DNA of 5,947 bases. Origin: Acetobacteraceae bacterium. Its GTDB lineage: Bacteria; Pseudomonadota; Alphaproteobacteria; Acetobacterales; Acetobacteraceae. This document shows, piece after piece, positions 1 through 5,932 of the stretch. The position numbers were made by a program, and so were the translations under genes. The stretch is taken from assembly GCA_027306955.1 (NCBI GenBank), contig DAHUXX010000111.1, positions 1 through 5,947 of the forward strand, in the 5' to 3' direction. How positions within the stretch are numbered: the stretch's first letter is position 1; each line of letters starts with the position of its first letter. The notes beneath the pieces were generated by a model. The model was not told the origin of the DNA, searched no databases, and was given only the letters and a program-made list of their open reading frames with translations.

Positions 1-53
1 AGGCCGGGCGCATCGTGCCCAACGGCTTCCCGCGCTCGGGGAAGTTCTCGTGA
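1..53 (+). CDS. C-terminal end of an unidentified upstream gene (partial)
   Basis: The frame beginning at base 3 stays open from the left edge and ends at TGA 51-53, giving a tail that reads AGRIVPNGFPRSGKFS. Its stop overlaps the GTG start of the M20 deacylase by four bases (GTGA, 50-53), the usual layout of co-transcribed and translationally coupled genes. That overlap is the main reason for treating this short frame as real. Sixteen residues are too few to assign a family, and I do not recognise the tail. Confidence 0.5.
   Translation, partial: AGRIVPNGFPRSGKFS
38..44 (+). promoter_or_regulatory. Shine-Dalgarno-like site for the M20 deacylase
   Basis: The purine run GGGGAAG lies inside the end of the upstream gene. 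It sits 5 nt before GTG 50 and 11 nt before the in-frame ATG 56. The shorter spacing and the GTGA overlap favour GTG 50, but ATG 56, which would shorten the protein by two residues, cannot be excluded. Confidence 0.4.
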
Positions 54-1327
54 CGATGGATGCCGGACTCCGCCGCGCCCTCCGCGAGGCGGCGCGCGCG
101 ACGCACCGCGACGCCGTGACGCTCACGCAACGTCTCGTCCGCCACCGCAGCGTGGTCGGCGAGGCGGCCTCCTGCCTCGCGGAGATGGAGGCGGTCTACG
201 CGGAGATGGGGCTTGCGCCGCGGCGGGTCGAGGTCGCGGGCATCGAGGACCACCCCGGCTTTTCGCCGCCGCTGATGTCCTATGCCGGTCGCGCCCCGGT
301 GGTCGCCTTGCACGCGCCGCGCGAGTCGAGGGGCCGCTCGCTGATGCTGCAGGGCCATGTCGATGTCGTGCCGGAGGGGGCGGCCGCTCTCTGGACCACG
401 CCGCCCTACGAACCGGTCGAGCGCGGCGGACGCCTCTACGGGCGCGGGGCAGCGGACATGAAGGCCGGCATCGCCGCCTATGTCACTGCCTTTCGCGCGT
501 TGCGCCTCGCGGGCGTGCAGCCGGCGGCCCCGGTGCAGCTTGCCGCCGTCATCGAGGAGGAGTGCACCGGCAACGGCGCGCTCGCGGTGATGCAGGCGCT
601 GGACAAGCCCGATGCCTGCCTCATCCCCGAGCTGGGTCCCGGGTACAGCGCGCTCTATGTCGCGGAGGTGGGCGTGGTGTGGGCGTGGGTGACGGTGACG
701 GGCCGGCCCGCGCATGTCCGCGAGATGAAGAGCGGCGTGAACGCGATCGAGGCCGCGACCGAAATCGCCGCCGCCTTCCGCCCCTACGAGGACGCGGTGA
801 ACCGCGCCGAGCGCCGCCACCCTGCCTTCGCCGCGGACAACCACCCGATCAACATCAACCTCGGCACCATCGAGGGTGGCGAGTGGAACTCCTCCGTCCC
901 CACGCGCGCGCGCATCGGCCTGCGCGTCGGTGTCATGCCCGGCGTCTCCTGCCGCGAGGTGGCACGCGACATCGAGCGTATCGTTGCCGAAACGGTCGCG
1001 ACCATGCCCGGTGCGAAGGCCAGCGTCTCGTTCGCCGGCTTCATGGCCGATGGCTGCGTCTTCCCACCCGGGCAGGCGATCGCGCGCGCCGTCGCCGCCG
1101 CGCACGCGGAGGTCGCCGGCGAGGATCCGCGCCACTACGCCGCGCCGGCGCTCACGGACGCGCGCCACTACGTGCTCTACCAGGGCACCGAGGCCACTTG
1201 TTACGGTCCCGATTCGGACAACATCCACGGCATCGACGAGAGCGTGGGCCTCGCCTCGCTCGACACCGCGACACAGGCAATCGCCCTGCTCATCGCCGAC
1301 TGGTGCGGGGTGGAGAAGGCCTCCTAG
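50..1327 (+). CDS. M20 family metallopeptidase, ArgE/DapE-type deacylase
   Basis: This is a complete 425-residue zinc amidohydrolase, the usual length for ArgE/DapE-type enzymes, which remove acyl groups from N-acylated amino acids or related amides. No signal peptide is visible, so it should be cytoplasmic. The M20 metal-site motifs appear in order: GHVDVVPEG with H103 and D105; GRGAADMKAG with bridging D136; IEEECTGNG with E170 as probable general base and E171 as metal ligand; LIPELGP with E194; and the C-terminal DSDNIHGIDE with H393. The dimerisation (lid) domain lies roughly between residues 205 and 320 and includes RPAH, with H222. All catalytic residues are present, so the enzyme looks active. 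Family resemblance does not fix the substrate: acetylornithine deacetylase, succinyl-diaminopimelate desuccinylase and catabolic deacylases share these motifs. The gene overlaps its upstream neighbour by GTGA and is probably in an operon with it, so the substrate clue probably lies left of the window. Confidence 0.93.
   Translation: MTMDAGLRRALREAARATHRDAVTLTQRLVRHRSVVGEAASCLAEMEAVYAEMGLAPRRVEVAGIEDHPGFSPPLMSYAGRAPVVALHAPRESRGRSLMLQGHVDVVPEGAAALWTTPPYEPVERGGRLYGRGAADMKAGIAAYVTAFRALRLAGVQPAAPVQLAAVIEEECTGNGALAVMQALDKPDACLIPELGPGYSALYVAEVGVVWAWVTVTGRPAHVREMKSGVNAIEAATEIAAAFRPYEDAVNRAERRHPAFAADNHPININLGTIEGGEWNSSVPTRARIGLRVGVMPGVSCREVARDIERIVAETVATMPGAKASVSFAGFMADGCVFPPGQAIARAVAAAHAEVAGEDPRHYAAPALTDARHYVLYQGTEATCYGPDSDNIHGIDESVGLASLDTATQAIALLIADWCGVEKAS
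1324..1327. other. Shared CTAG: overlapping stop codons of convergent genes
   Basis: The palindrome CTAG supplies the stop TAG (1325-1327) of the + strand M20 gene and the stop TAG (1326-1324 read in reverse) of the - strand bpt gene. No intergenic space is left for a conventional intrinsic terminator, and no hairpin with a T-run is visible just beyond either stop. Confidence 0.9.
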
Positions 1328-2100
1328 AGCACCGTCTCGCGAAGGGCCGCGCGCGCCGGCGGGCCAGACTCGACATCGGCGGGGCCGAGGCGGCGCCAGC
1401 CGCCGCCGGCGAGGATCTCGGCCGGCTGGAAGCGCGCCTTGTAGGCCATCTTGGGCGACTGCGGCACCCAGTAGCCGAGATACACATGCGGCAGTCCCAT
1501 CGCGCGCGCGCGCTCCACCAGCCACAGGATCGCCCAGGTGCCGAGCGAGCGGCGGTCCTCGTCCGGATCGTAGAAGGAATAGACGGCGGAGAGCCCGTCG
1601 GCCAGCCGGTCGGTGAGACAGGCGCCGACCAGGCGCTCATCCGCGTCGCGGAACTCGACCATGAAGGTCTCGATCGGCGTGTCCTCGACCATGGCGCGGT
1701 AGTCGTAGAAGCTCATCGTTGCCATGTCGCCGTCGCCGTGGCGCTCGCGCTGGTAGCGCTGGAAGAGCTGGAACTGCTCCGCCGTCGCGCGTGCCGGCAG
1801 GTCGTAGCCGCGCGTCGTGGCGTTGGCCCTGGCGACGCGCCGCTGCGTGCGGTCCGGCGTGAAGGTCTCGACCGGGATGCGGATCGGCACGCAGGCGTTG
1901 CAGGCCGGGCAGACCGGGGCGTAGGCGATGTTGTGGGAGCGGCGGAACCCGGCGCGGGAGAGCCGGTCGTGCCGCGCCTCGGCCTCCGGCCCCGTGATCT
2001 CGGTCACCACCTTCCGCTCGGTCCGCCCCGGCAGGTACGGACAGGGGAGCGGGGCGGTGGTGTAGAAGAATTGCGGCCTGCGCGGCGGCTTGAAGCTCAT
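1324..2100 (-). CDS. bpt: Aminoacyl-tRNA--protein transferase, Bpt/ATE family (aspartate/glutamate leucyltransferase)
   Basis: This 258-residue protein is full length for bacterial Bpt. The family transfers an amino acid from aminoacyl-tRNA to proteins whose N-terminal residue is Asp or Glu. In characterised bacterial Bpt enzymes leucine is transferred, creating an N-degron read by ClpS and destroyed by ClpAP in the cytoplasm. The N-terminal ATE domain is clear: CPYLPGR at 20-26, TEITGPEAE around 33-41, FRRSHNIAYAP around 52-62, then VCPACNACVPIRI with C64, C67 and C70. The C-terminal domain has YSFYDPDEDRRSLGTW around 174-189 and the strongly conserved VYLGYWVPQSPKMAYKARF around 206-224. Many alphaproteobacterial relatives are labelled arginyltransferase; donor specificity, Leu or Arg, cannot be decided from this sequence. 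The ATG at 2098-2100 fits the conserved N-terminus but has only a weak ribosome site. The RDD gene upstream is on the same strand. Confidence 0.93.
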   Translation of the reverse strand: MSFKPPRRPQFFYTTAPLPCPYLPGRTERKVVTEITGPEAEARHDRLSRAGFRRSHNIAYAPVCPACNACVPIRIPVETFTPDRTQRRVARANATTRGYDLPARATAEQFQLFQRYQRERHGDGDMATMSFYDYRAMVEDTPIETFMVEFRDADERLVGACLTDRLADGLSAVYSFYDPDEDRRSLGTWAILWLVERARAMGLPHVYLGYWVPQSPKMAYKARFQPAEILAGGGWRRLGPADVESGPPARAALRETVL

Positions 2101-2123
2101 GCGAAATCAGTCCGTGGCCCCCC

Positions 2124-2152
2124 ATGTTCACGAAGCCCGCGCCGCCGGTCAA
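2124..2152 (-). promoter_or_regulatory. Weak candidate sigma70-type promoter for bpt
   Basis: On the - strand, TTGACC (2152-2147) matches five of six bases of the -35 consensus. It is followed after 17 bp by GAACAT (2129-2124), which matches only three of six bases of the -10 consensus. The pair lies a little over 20 bp upstream of the bpt ATG. Spacing is ideal but the -10 box is poor, so bpt may equally be read through from the RDD operon. Confidence 0.22.
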
Positions 2153-2166
2153 TGAGAAAACACCCT

Positions 2167-2188
2167 CCTCCGGCAATGACCTCCGGCA
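2167..2188. repeat. 9-bp direct repeat in the RDD-bpt gap
   Basis: CCTCCGGCA occurs at 2167-2175 and again at 2180-2188, separated by ATGA (13-bp period). On the bpt-coding strand each copy reads TGCCGGAGG, just upstream of the candidate -35 element. It could be an operator-type repeat or chance in GC-rich DNA. The rest of the 2101-2209 gap shows nothing else I can support. Confidence 0.35.
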
Positions 2189-2209
2189 GCGACGGGGCGG
2201 GAAAACGGA

Positions 2210-2683
2210 TCAGTCCGGGAAATGGTAGGCGGCGGGCGGGTAGCGGCGCACCACGACGAGGCCGGAGACCAGGTCGTGCAGGCAGCGCTTGTGCGTGGTC
2301 ACCAGACAGACCGCGAACCACACCGCCCCGGCCGCGATGGTGACCGTGTAGCCGAGTGCCCAGACCGCGGCCTGCAGCGGCGTCGGCCGGCCGAGGTCCG
2401 CGTCCCGCCGCACGACCAGGCCTGTCGCCATCTGCCCCGGCGTGGCCGCGGCCGGGCTCGCCACCCAGAGCCAGTTGTAGAGCATCGGGATCAGCGGCAC
2501 CCAGCCGAGCAGCCCCCAGGTCAGCCCGAAGGTGAGGAACCCCAGGCCCACCAGCAGCATCACCCAGCTCAGCGCCACGATTCCGATCAGCACCAGGTCC
2601 ACCAGCCAGGCGAACACGCGCCGCCGCCGCACGCCGGCGAGCAGCGCCTCCGGCGTCCAGGGGATGGCGAGGTCCGTGCTCAT
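2210..2683 (-). CDS. RDD family integral membrane protein
   Basis: This 157-residue inner-membrane protein of the RDD family is of typical length. The arginine-rich stretch RRRR at 19-22 precedes a first hydrophobic segment (about 23-44) containing D29. A second hydrophobic stretch spans about 46-73, and a third about 104-127. The family's TPGQMATGLVV motif is at 81-91 and the closing HKRCLHDLVSGLVVVRR at 131-147, with H136 and D137. Biochemical roles are poorly defined: some distant family members are linked to ion or solute transport, but no function can be assigned here. The start ATG at 2683-2681 overlaps the stop of the acylase gene as ATGA, so translation is probably coupled. From memory, an RDD gene beside bpt is a recurring arrangement in alphaproteobacteria, so the link to bpt may be older than the link to the acylase. 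Confidence 0.85.
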   Translation of the reverse strand: MSTDLAIPWTPEALLAGVRRRRVFAWLVDLVLIGIVALSWVMLLVGLGFLTFGLTWGLLGWVPLIPMLYNWLWVASPAAATPGQMATGLVVRRDADLGRPTPLQAAVWALGYTVTIAAGAVWFAVCLVTTHKRCLHDLVSGLVVVRRYPPAAYHFPD

Positions 2684-5034
2684 CGCGCAGGCTCCAGCGT
2701 GATCGTGGCGGTCACCTTATCCGGCTTGCGGCCCAGCCTCACCATCGCGCCGTCGCGCCAGCGGCGCAGGAAGTTGGTGGCGAAGGGCGAGAACGGGTTG
2801 CCGGACTGGCCCGGCGCCACCACAAACCGGCTCCGGGCGAGGTCCGCGAGGTCGTAGACGCCGCGATAGGCGGGCCCGTGCACATCGTCGAAACGCGACA
2901 GCGGGTAGTCGGCGATGCCGCCGGCGTCGATCGTGGCGTTGTCGCCGGGGGCGGCGATGCGTGCTGTCGCGAATCGCCGCAGCAGCGGGATGCGCGAGAG
3001 CAGCGGGTTGGCGAACACCGCCTGGTGCGCCCGGCCCCAGCGCCAGCGCGCGGGATCCGGCCCATAGGCGTGGGCGAGCCGGGCCACGCTCTGGGTCAGC
3101 GCGCGGGCGAGCAGCGGGTCGCAGTCGCCGCCGCACCAGTGCGCCGCCGCCGGCTTCAGCGCGTAGGCGGTGAACTCCGGCCACGGCGCCGCGGCGAAGG
3201 GCGGCACGCCGAGCTGGCGCAGCACCAGCGAGCGGAAGCGGCGCCGCCAGGCATCCAGGATCAGCGGCTGCGGCTCGCCGGTCGCCATGTCGCCGTTCCA
3301 GCCGCGCAACAGCGCCTCCGCGCGCGCCGCCAGCCTGCCCGCCGCCAGCCCACCCGGCACCTTCACCGCCAGCAGCCGCGGCAGCGCGTCGCGCGCGAGC
3401 AGGCTGACCGTGTCCATCTGCATGTGCTCGAAATAGGCCGGCGATGCCTTGGGCCGTGCGCGCAGCAGCTCGCGGATGCGCCGCGCGCGCCAGTTACCGA
3501 ACCAGTTGCGCCCCATCCAGACCGGGAAGTCCGGCGGTGCGACGGGGTTGTTGGCGTTGACCAGGCGCCCGCTCGCGGGGTCGACATAGTGCGGCAGCGC
3601 GTTGCCTTGCGCCCAGCCGCGCCAGCCATGTCGGCCGTCGGCACCATCCTCCGGCCACAGCCCGTGGCCCGAGCGGCGGATGGGCACCCGCCCGGTGACG
3701 AAGAGCCCGATGTTCGTTTTGTCCGCGACCAGCAGGTTCTGCACCGGCGAGGTGATCGCCGCGGCCGCGCGCCCCGCCGCGGCGACGCTGGTGGCCTGGT
3801 TCAGTTCGTAGAGCCCGGTCGCCGCGGTGTCGCCCGGCGCGAGGTTGGCCTCCTCGACCGCGATCGGCGCCTGGCCCGCCCCGATCAGGTCGCTCACGAT
3901 CGGCCCGTGGCGGGATGTGCGCACCGTGAGCAGCACCGGCGCGGCACCCGCGACCTCGATCGTCTCGTGGCGCACCACGTAGGGGCGCGGGCCGTCCGGC
4001 GTCTCGTACATCCCGTCGCCCGCCGGCTTCTCGACGAACAGGTCCTGCACGTGCGCGCCCGTCGTGGTGAAGGTCCAGGCGATGTCGCGGTTGCGGCCGA
4101 TCACCAGGAACGGCACGCCCGGCGCCGTCGCCCCGGCCAGCGTCTGGTGGGGCGTGTCGATGCGCGCGAGGTACCAGATGCCGGGCAGGCCGAAGCCCAG
4201 ATGCGGGTCGCCGGCCAGCAGCGGCGCGCCGGTGGTGCTGTGGGCGCCGTCCACCGCCCATTCGTTGGAGGCCTGGCGCGGCAGGGTGAACGCATCGGGG
4301 AAGTGGGGTAGGCGGCCGACCAGCGCCAGCGACACCGCGGCCTGGGCCCGGCCCCACAGGTGTCCCAGCAGGCTCGCCTGTGGGCGCCCCGCGCCGCCCC
4401 GCGCGGGCCACAGCTCCTCCGCCGCCGCGCGCCCGATCCGCCGCGCCAGGTTCGCGCGCGCCAGTTCGGCGCGGAAATCGCCGGAGAGGTAGAGCCCCAT
4501 CGCCTTGCCCCAGAGCACGGAATCGAGCGGCGTCCACGGCCGCGGCTTGCCGAACCAGAGATATTCCAGCCCCGAGAGGCGCCCGCGCAGCGCGATCCAG
4601 GCGTTCACCCCGCGGCTGTAGGCTTGCAGCATCGCCAGCGTCGCCGGCGGCAGGTGCGCGAGCTCGTTCTCGGCGGCGCGGCGGACGCCGAGCGTGCGCA
4701 TCAGCTCGTCGTTGAAGAGCGCTGCCGGACCCACCATCGCGGCGAGCGTGCCGCCGGTCGCGCGGCGCATCAGGTCCATCTGGAACATGCGCTCGCGGGC
4801 ATGCAGGAAGCCCAGCGCCGCCGCGGCGTCGAGCCGGTTGGCGGCGGTGATGCGCGGCACCCCGTCCTGGTCGAGCGTGACGCGGACCGGCGCGGAAAGC
4901 CCCGGAATGCTGGCCGCGAGGTTGCCGCCCGGCACCGTCGCCCAGACCAGCCCGGCCAGCGCGGCGCCCGCCACCGCCGCGAGTGCCAGCGCGGCGAGGA
5001 CGAGGCGGCGCAGCCAGCGCAGCAGCGTTCGCAT
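2680..5034 (-). CDS. Penicillin acylase family protein (S45 Ntn hydrolase), membrane-anchored or exported
   Basis: This 784-residue precursor has the length and layout of penicillin amidases: a signal or anchor segment, alpha chain, spacer, then beta chain starting at the catalytic serine. Residues 1-10 are arginine-rich and about 11-31 form a hydrophobic helix with no lipobox cysteine, so the product should be periplasmic or anchored facing outward. The alpha chain includes VRVTLDQDGVPRITA (50-64) and FLHARERMFQMDLMRR (76-91). Autocleavage is expected before S256 in RQASNEWAVDG, which becomes the N-terminal nucleophile. Beta-chain landmarks are LLAGDPHLGFGLPGIWY (272-288), IGRNRDIAWTFTTTG (312-326), NANN (493-496, the expected position of the oxyanion-hole Asn), and GQSGNPFSP (742-750). 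C634 and C638 could form a disulfide. S45 relatives cleave beta-lactam side chains, cephalosporin acyl chains or N-acyl homoserine lactones; the sequence alone does not say which. The gene lies 12 bp after the lactonase-like gene, with only a weak ribosome site. Confidence 0.92.
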   Translation of the reverse strand: MRTLLRWLRRLVLAALALAAVAGAALAGLVWATVPGGNLAASIPGLSAPVRVTLDQDGVPRITAANRLDAAAALGFLHARERMFQMDLMRRATGGTLAAMVGPAALFNDELMRTLGVRRAAENELAHLPPATLAMLQAYSRGVNAWIALRGRLSGLEYLWFGKPRPWTPLDSVLWGKAMGLYLSGDFRAELARANLARRIGRAAAEELWPARGGAGRPQASLLGHLWGRAQAAVSLALVGRLPHFPDAFTLPRQASNEWAVDGAHSTTGAPLLAGDPHLGFGLPGIWYLARIDTPHQTLAGATAPGVPFLVIGRNRDIAWTFTTTGAHVQDLFVEKPAGDGMYETPDGPRPYVVRHETIEVAGAAPVLLTVRTSRHGPIVSDLIGAGQAPIAVEEANLAPGDTAATGLYELNQATSVAAAGRAAAAITSPVQNLLVADKTNIGLFVTGRVPIRRSGHGLWPEDGADGRHGWRGWAQGNALPHYVDPASGRLVNANNPVAPPDFPVWMGRNWFGNWRARRIRELLRARPKASPAYFEHMQMDTVSLLARDALPRLLAVKVPGGLAAGRLAARAEALLRGWNGDMATGEPQPLILDAWRRRFRSLVLRQLGVPPFAAAPWPEFTAYALKPAAAHWCGGDCDPLLARALTQSVARLAHAYGPDPARWRWGRAHQAVFANPLLSRIPLLRRFATARIAAPGDNATIDAGGIADYPLSRFDDVHGPAYRGVYDLADLARSRFVVAPGQSGNPFSPFATNFLRRWRDGAMVRLGRKPDKVTATITLEPAR
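2692..2695 (-). promoter_or_regulatory. Ribosome binding site for the RDD gene
   Basis: GGAG on the - strand (2695-2692), inside the last codons of the acylase gene, sits 8 nt before ATG 2683. It supports this start and the reading of the ATGA overlap as a genuine coupled junction. Confidence 0.5.
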
Positions 5035-5046
5035 CCGGCGGCGGTT

Positions 5047-5835
5047 CTACCGCAACGGGGGCAGGTCGAGCCGCGCCGCGTTCGGGTTGCCGGGCACGGC
5101 GGGGAAGCGTTGCAGCACCAGCGGGTCGTGGCCGGGGATGATGTGGTCCGGCCCGTCCGCCAGGCGCTCGCAGGTCACCCAGCCCTCCAGCATCGCCTCC
5201 AGGTTATGGAGCAGCACGAACGGGTTTCGCTTGCGGATGTTCTCCCAGAAATGCGTGGCGTCCGAGGCGAGCACCACGCTGCCGCGCGCGGTGGGCACGC
5301 GCATGACCTGCAGCCCCTTGGAGTGCCCGCCCACCAGGTGCAGCGTGACGCCCGGCGCGATCTCCGCCTCGCCCTTGTGGAAGGCCACGCGCTCGGCGAA
5401 GACGTGGCGCACCGCCTGGGTCACGTGCTCCACGTCGAACGGGCGGCGCAGCGGCTCGTGGCACATGCAGCGCCCGGTGCAGTAGGCCATCTCGGCCTCC
5501 TGCATGTGGAAGCGCGCGCGGGGGAAGCCGGCGAAGTTGCCCGCGTGGTCCCAGTGCATGTGCGAGATCACGACGTCGTCCACCGCCTCGGGCGCCACGC
5601 CGACGCCGCGCAGCAGGTCGAGCGGCGAGGCGATCCAGGTGCGCCCGCGCGCCTTCGCGGATACCTCGTCGAAGCCGATGTCGAGGACGATCGTGCGGCC
5701 TTCGCCGCGCACGACCCAGATGAAATAGTCGATCGGCATCGGGGCCGCGTGGTCGTCGGGGAAGATGAAGTTATCCCCGCGCGTGCGCGCGGACATGGTG
5801 GCGTAGCGCAGCGCGGTGATCTCGTATTGCGGCAT
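5047..5835 (-). CDS. Metallo-beta-lactamase-fold hydrolase, N-acyl homoserine lactonase-like
   Basis: With the ATG at 5835-5833 the protein has 262 residues, close to AHL lactonases of about 250. That start has GAGAGG 6 nt upstream and begins MPQYEITALRYATMSARTR, a typical family N-terminus. The dizinc site is complete: SHMHWDHAG with H92, H94, D96 and H97; GGHSKG with H171; ASDATHFW with bridging D192; and PGHDP with H236. In AiiA the corresponding ligands are H104, H106, D108, H109, H169, D191 and H235. The AiiA catalytic Tyr194 position is taken by H195 here. A cysteine-rich stretch, YCTGRCMCH, has C119, C123 and C125. There is no signal peptide, so the enzyme is expected in the cytoplasm. 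Family members open AHL or other lactone rings; substrate specificity is not shown by the sequence. It is the first gene of the leftward operon and is followed after 12 bp by the acylase. Confidence 0.9.
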   Translation of the reverse strand: MPQYEITALRYATMSARTRGDNFIFPDDHAAPMPIDYFIWVVRGEGRTIVLDIGFDEVSAKARGRTWIASPLDLLRGVGVAPEAVDDVVISHMHWDHAGNFAGFPRARFHMQEAEMAYCTGRCMCHEPLRRPFDVEHVTQAVRHVFAERVAFHKGEAEIAPGVTLHLVGGHSKGLQVMRVPTARGSVVLASDATHFWENIRKRNPFVLLHNLEAMLEGWVTCERLADGPDHIIPGHDPLVLQRFPAVPGNPNAARLDLPPLR

Positions 5836-5841
5836 GGCGGG

Positions 5842-5847
5842 CCTCTC
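5842..5847 (-). promoter_or_regulatory. Ribosome binding site deciding the lactonase-like start
   Basis: GAGAGG on the - strand lies 6 nt before ATG 5835. It selects this start over an in-frame TTG at the right edge (5946), which would add a proline-rich, repeat-encoded leader of 37 residues. Confidence 0.6.
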
Positions 5848-5862
5848 GGGCGGCGTTTCGGG

Positions 5863-5924
5863 GATTTCGGAGATTTCGGAGACGGGGGAGTTTTGGAGTT
5901 TTGGTCGTTTTGGAAACGGGGGAG
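5863..5924. repeat. Cluster of short tandem and dispersed repeats upstream of the operon
   Basis: Three repeat pairs are packed into about 60 bp: GATTTCGGA at 5863-5871 and 5872-5880 in tandem; AGTTTTGG at 5889-5896 and 5897-5904 in tandem, with a related TCGTTTTGG following at 5905-5913; and ACGGGGGAG at 5882-5890 and 5916-5924, flanking the second array. The stretch is visibly richer in A/T than the surrounding genes, as expected of a regulatory region. No convincing -35/-10 pair is visible on either strand. Confidence 0.7.
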
Positions 5925-5926
5925 GG
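5921..5926 (+). promoter_or_regulatory. Candidate ribosome binding site for a divergent gene
   Basis: GGAGGG on the + strand, within the longer purine run GGGGGAGGG, sits 6 nt before ATG 5933. This is the strongest Shine-Dalgarno match seen in the window. Part of it coincides with the second copy of the ACGGGGGAG repeat, so it could also be a repeat by-product. Confidence 0.3.
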
Positions 5927-5932
5927 TGCTGG

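Noticed and set aside
2147..2182. An inverted pair GGTCA...TGACC in the RDD-bpt gap
   Set aside because: The arms are five bases long with a loop of about 25 nt and no T-run, so neither a terminator nor a clear operator can be supported.
2198..2217. A possible intrinsic terminator at the end of the RDD gene
   Set aside because: On the - strand CGGA-CTGA-TCCG is followed by TTTT, but the stem has only four pairs and contains the stop codon of the gene. It is too weak to call.
562..2343. A 593-codon open frame on the + strand spanning the end of the M20 gene and antisense to bpt
   Set aside because: Its translation is dominated by Arg, Ala, Gly and Pro with no recognisable domain, while the overlapping frames encode clear M20 and Bpt families. 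It is a high-GC shadow frame.
2878..4311. A 477-codon open frame on the + strand antisense to the acylase
   Set aside because: The composition is arginine/valine/histidine-rich and low in complexity, and the opposite strand carries an intact S45 acylase with all landmarks.
3494..4537. A 347-codon - strand frame inside the acylase gene
   Set aside because: It is a frame-shifted reading of the acylase coding region with arginine/glycine-rich junk composition. The acylase itself has no frameshift that would require it.
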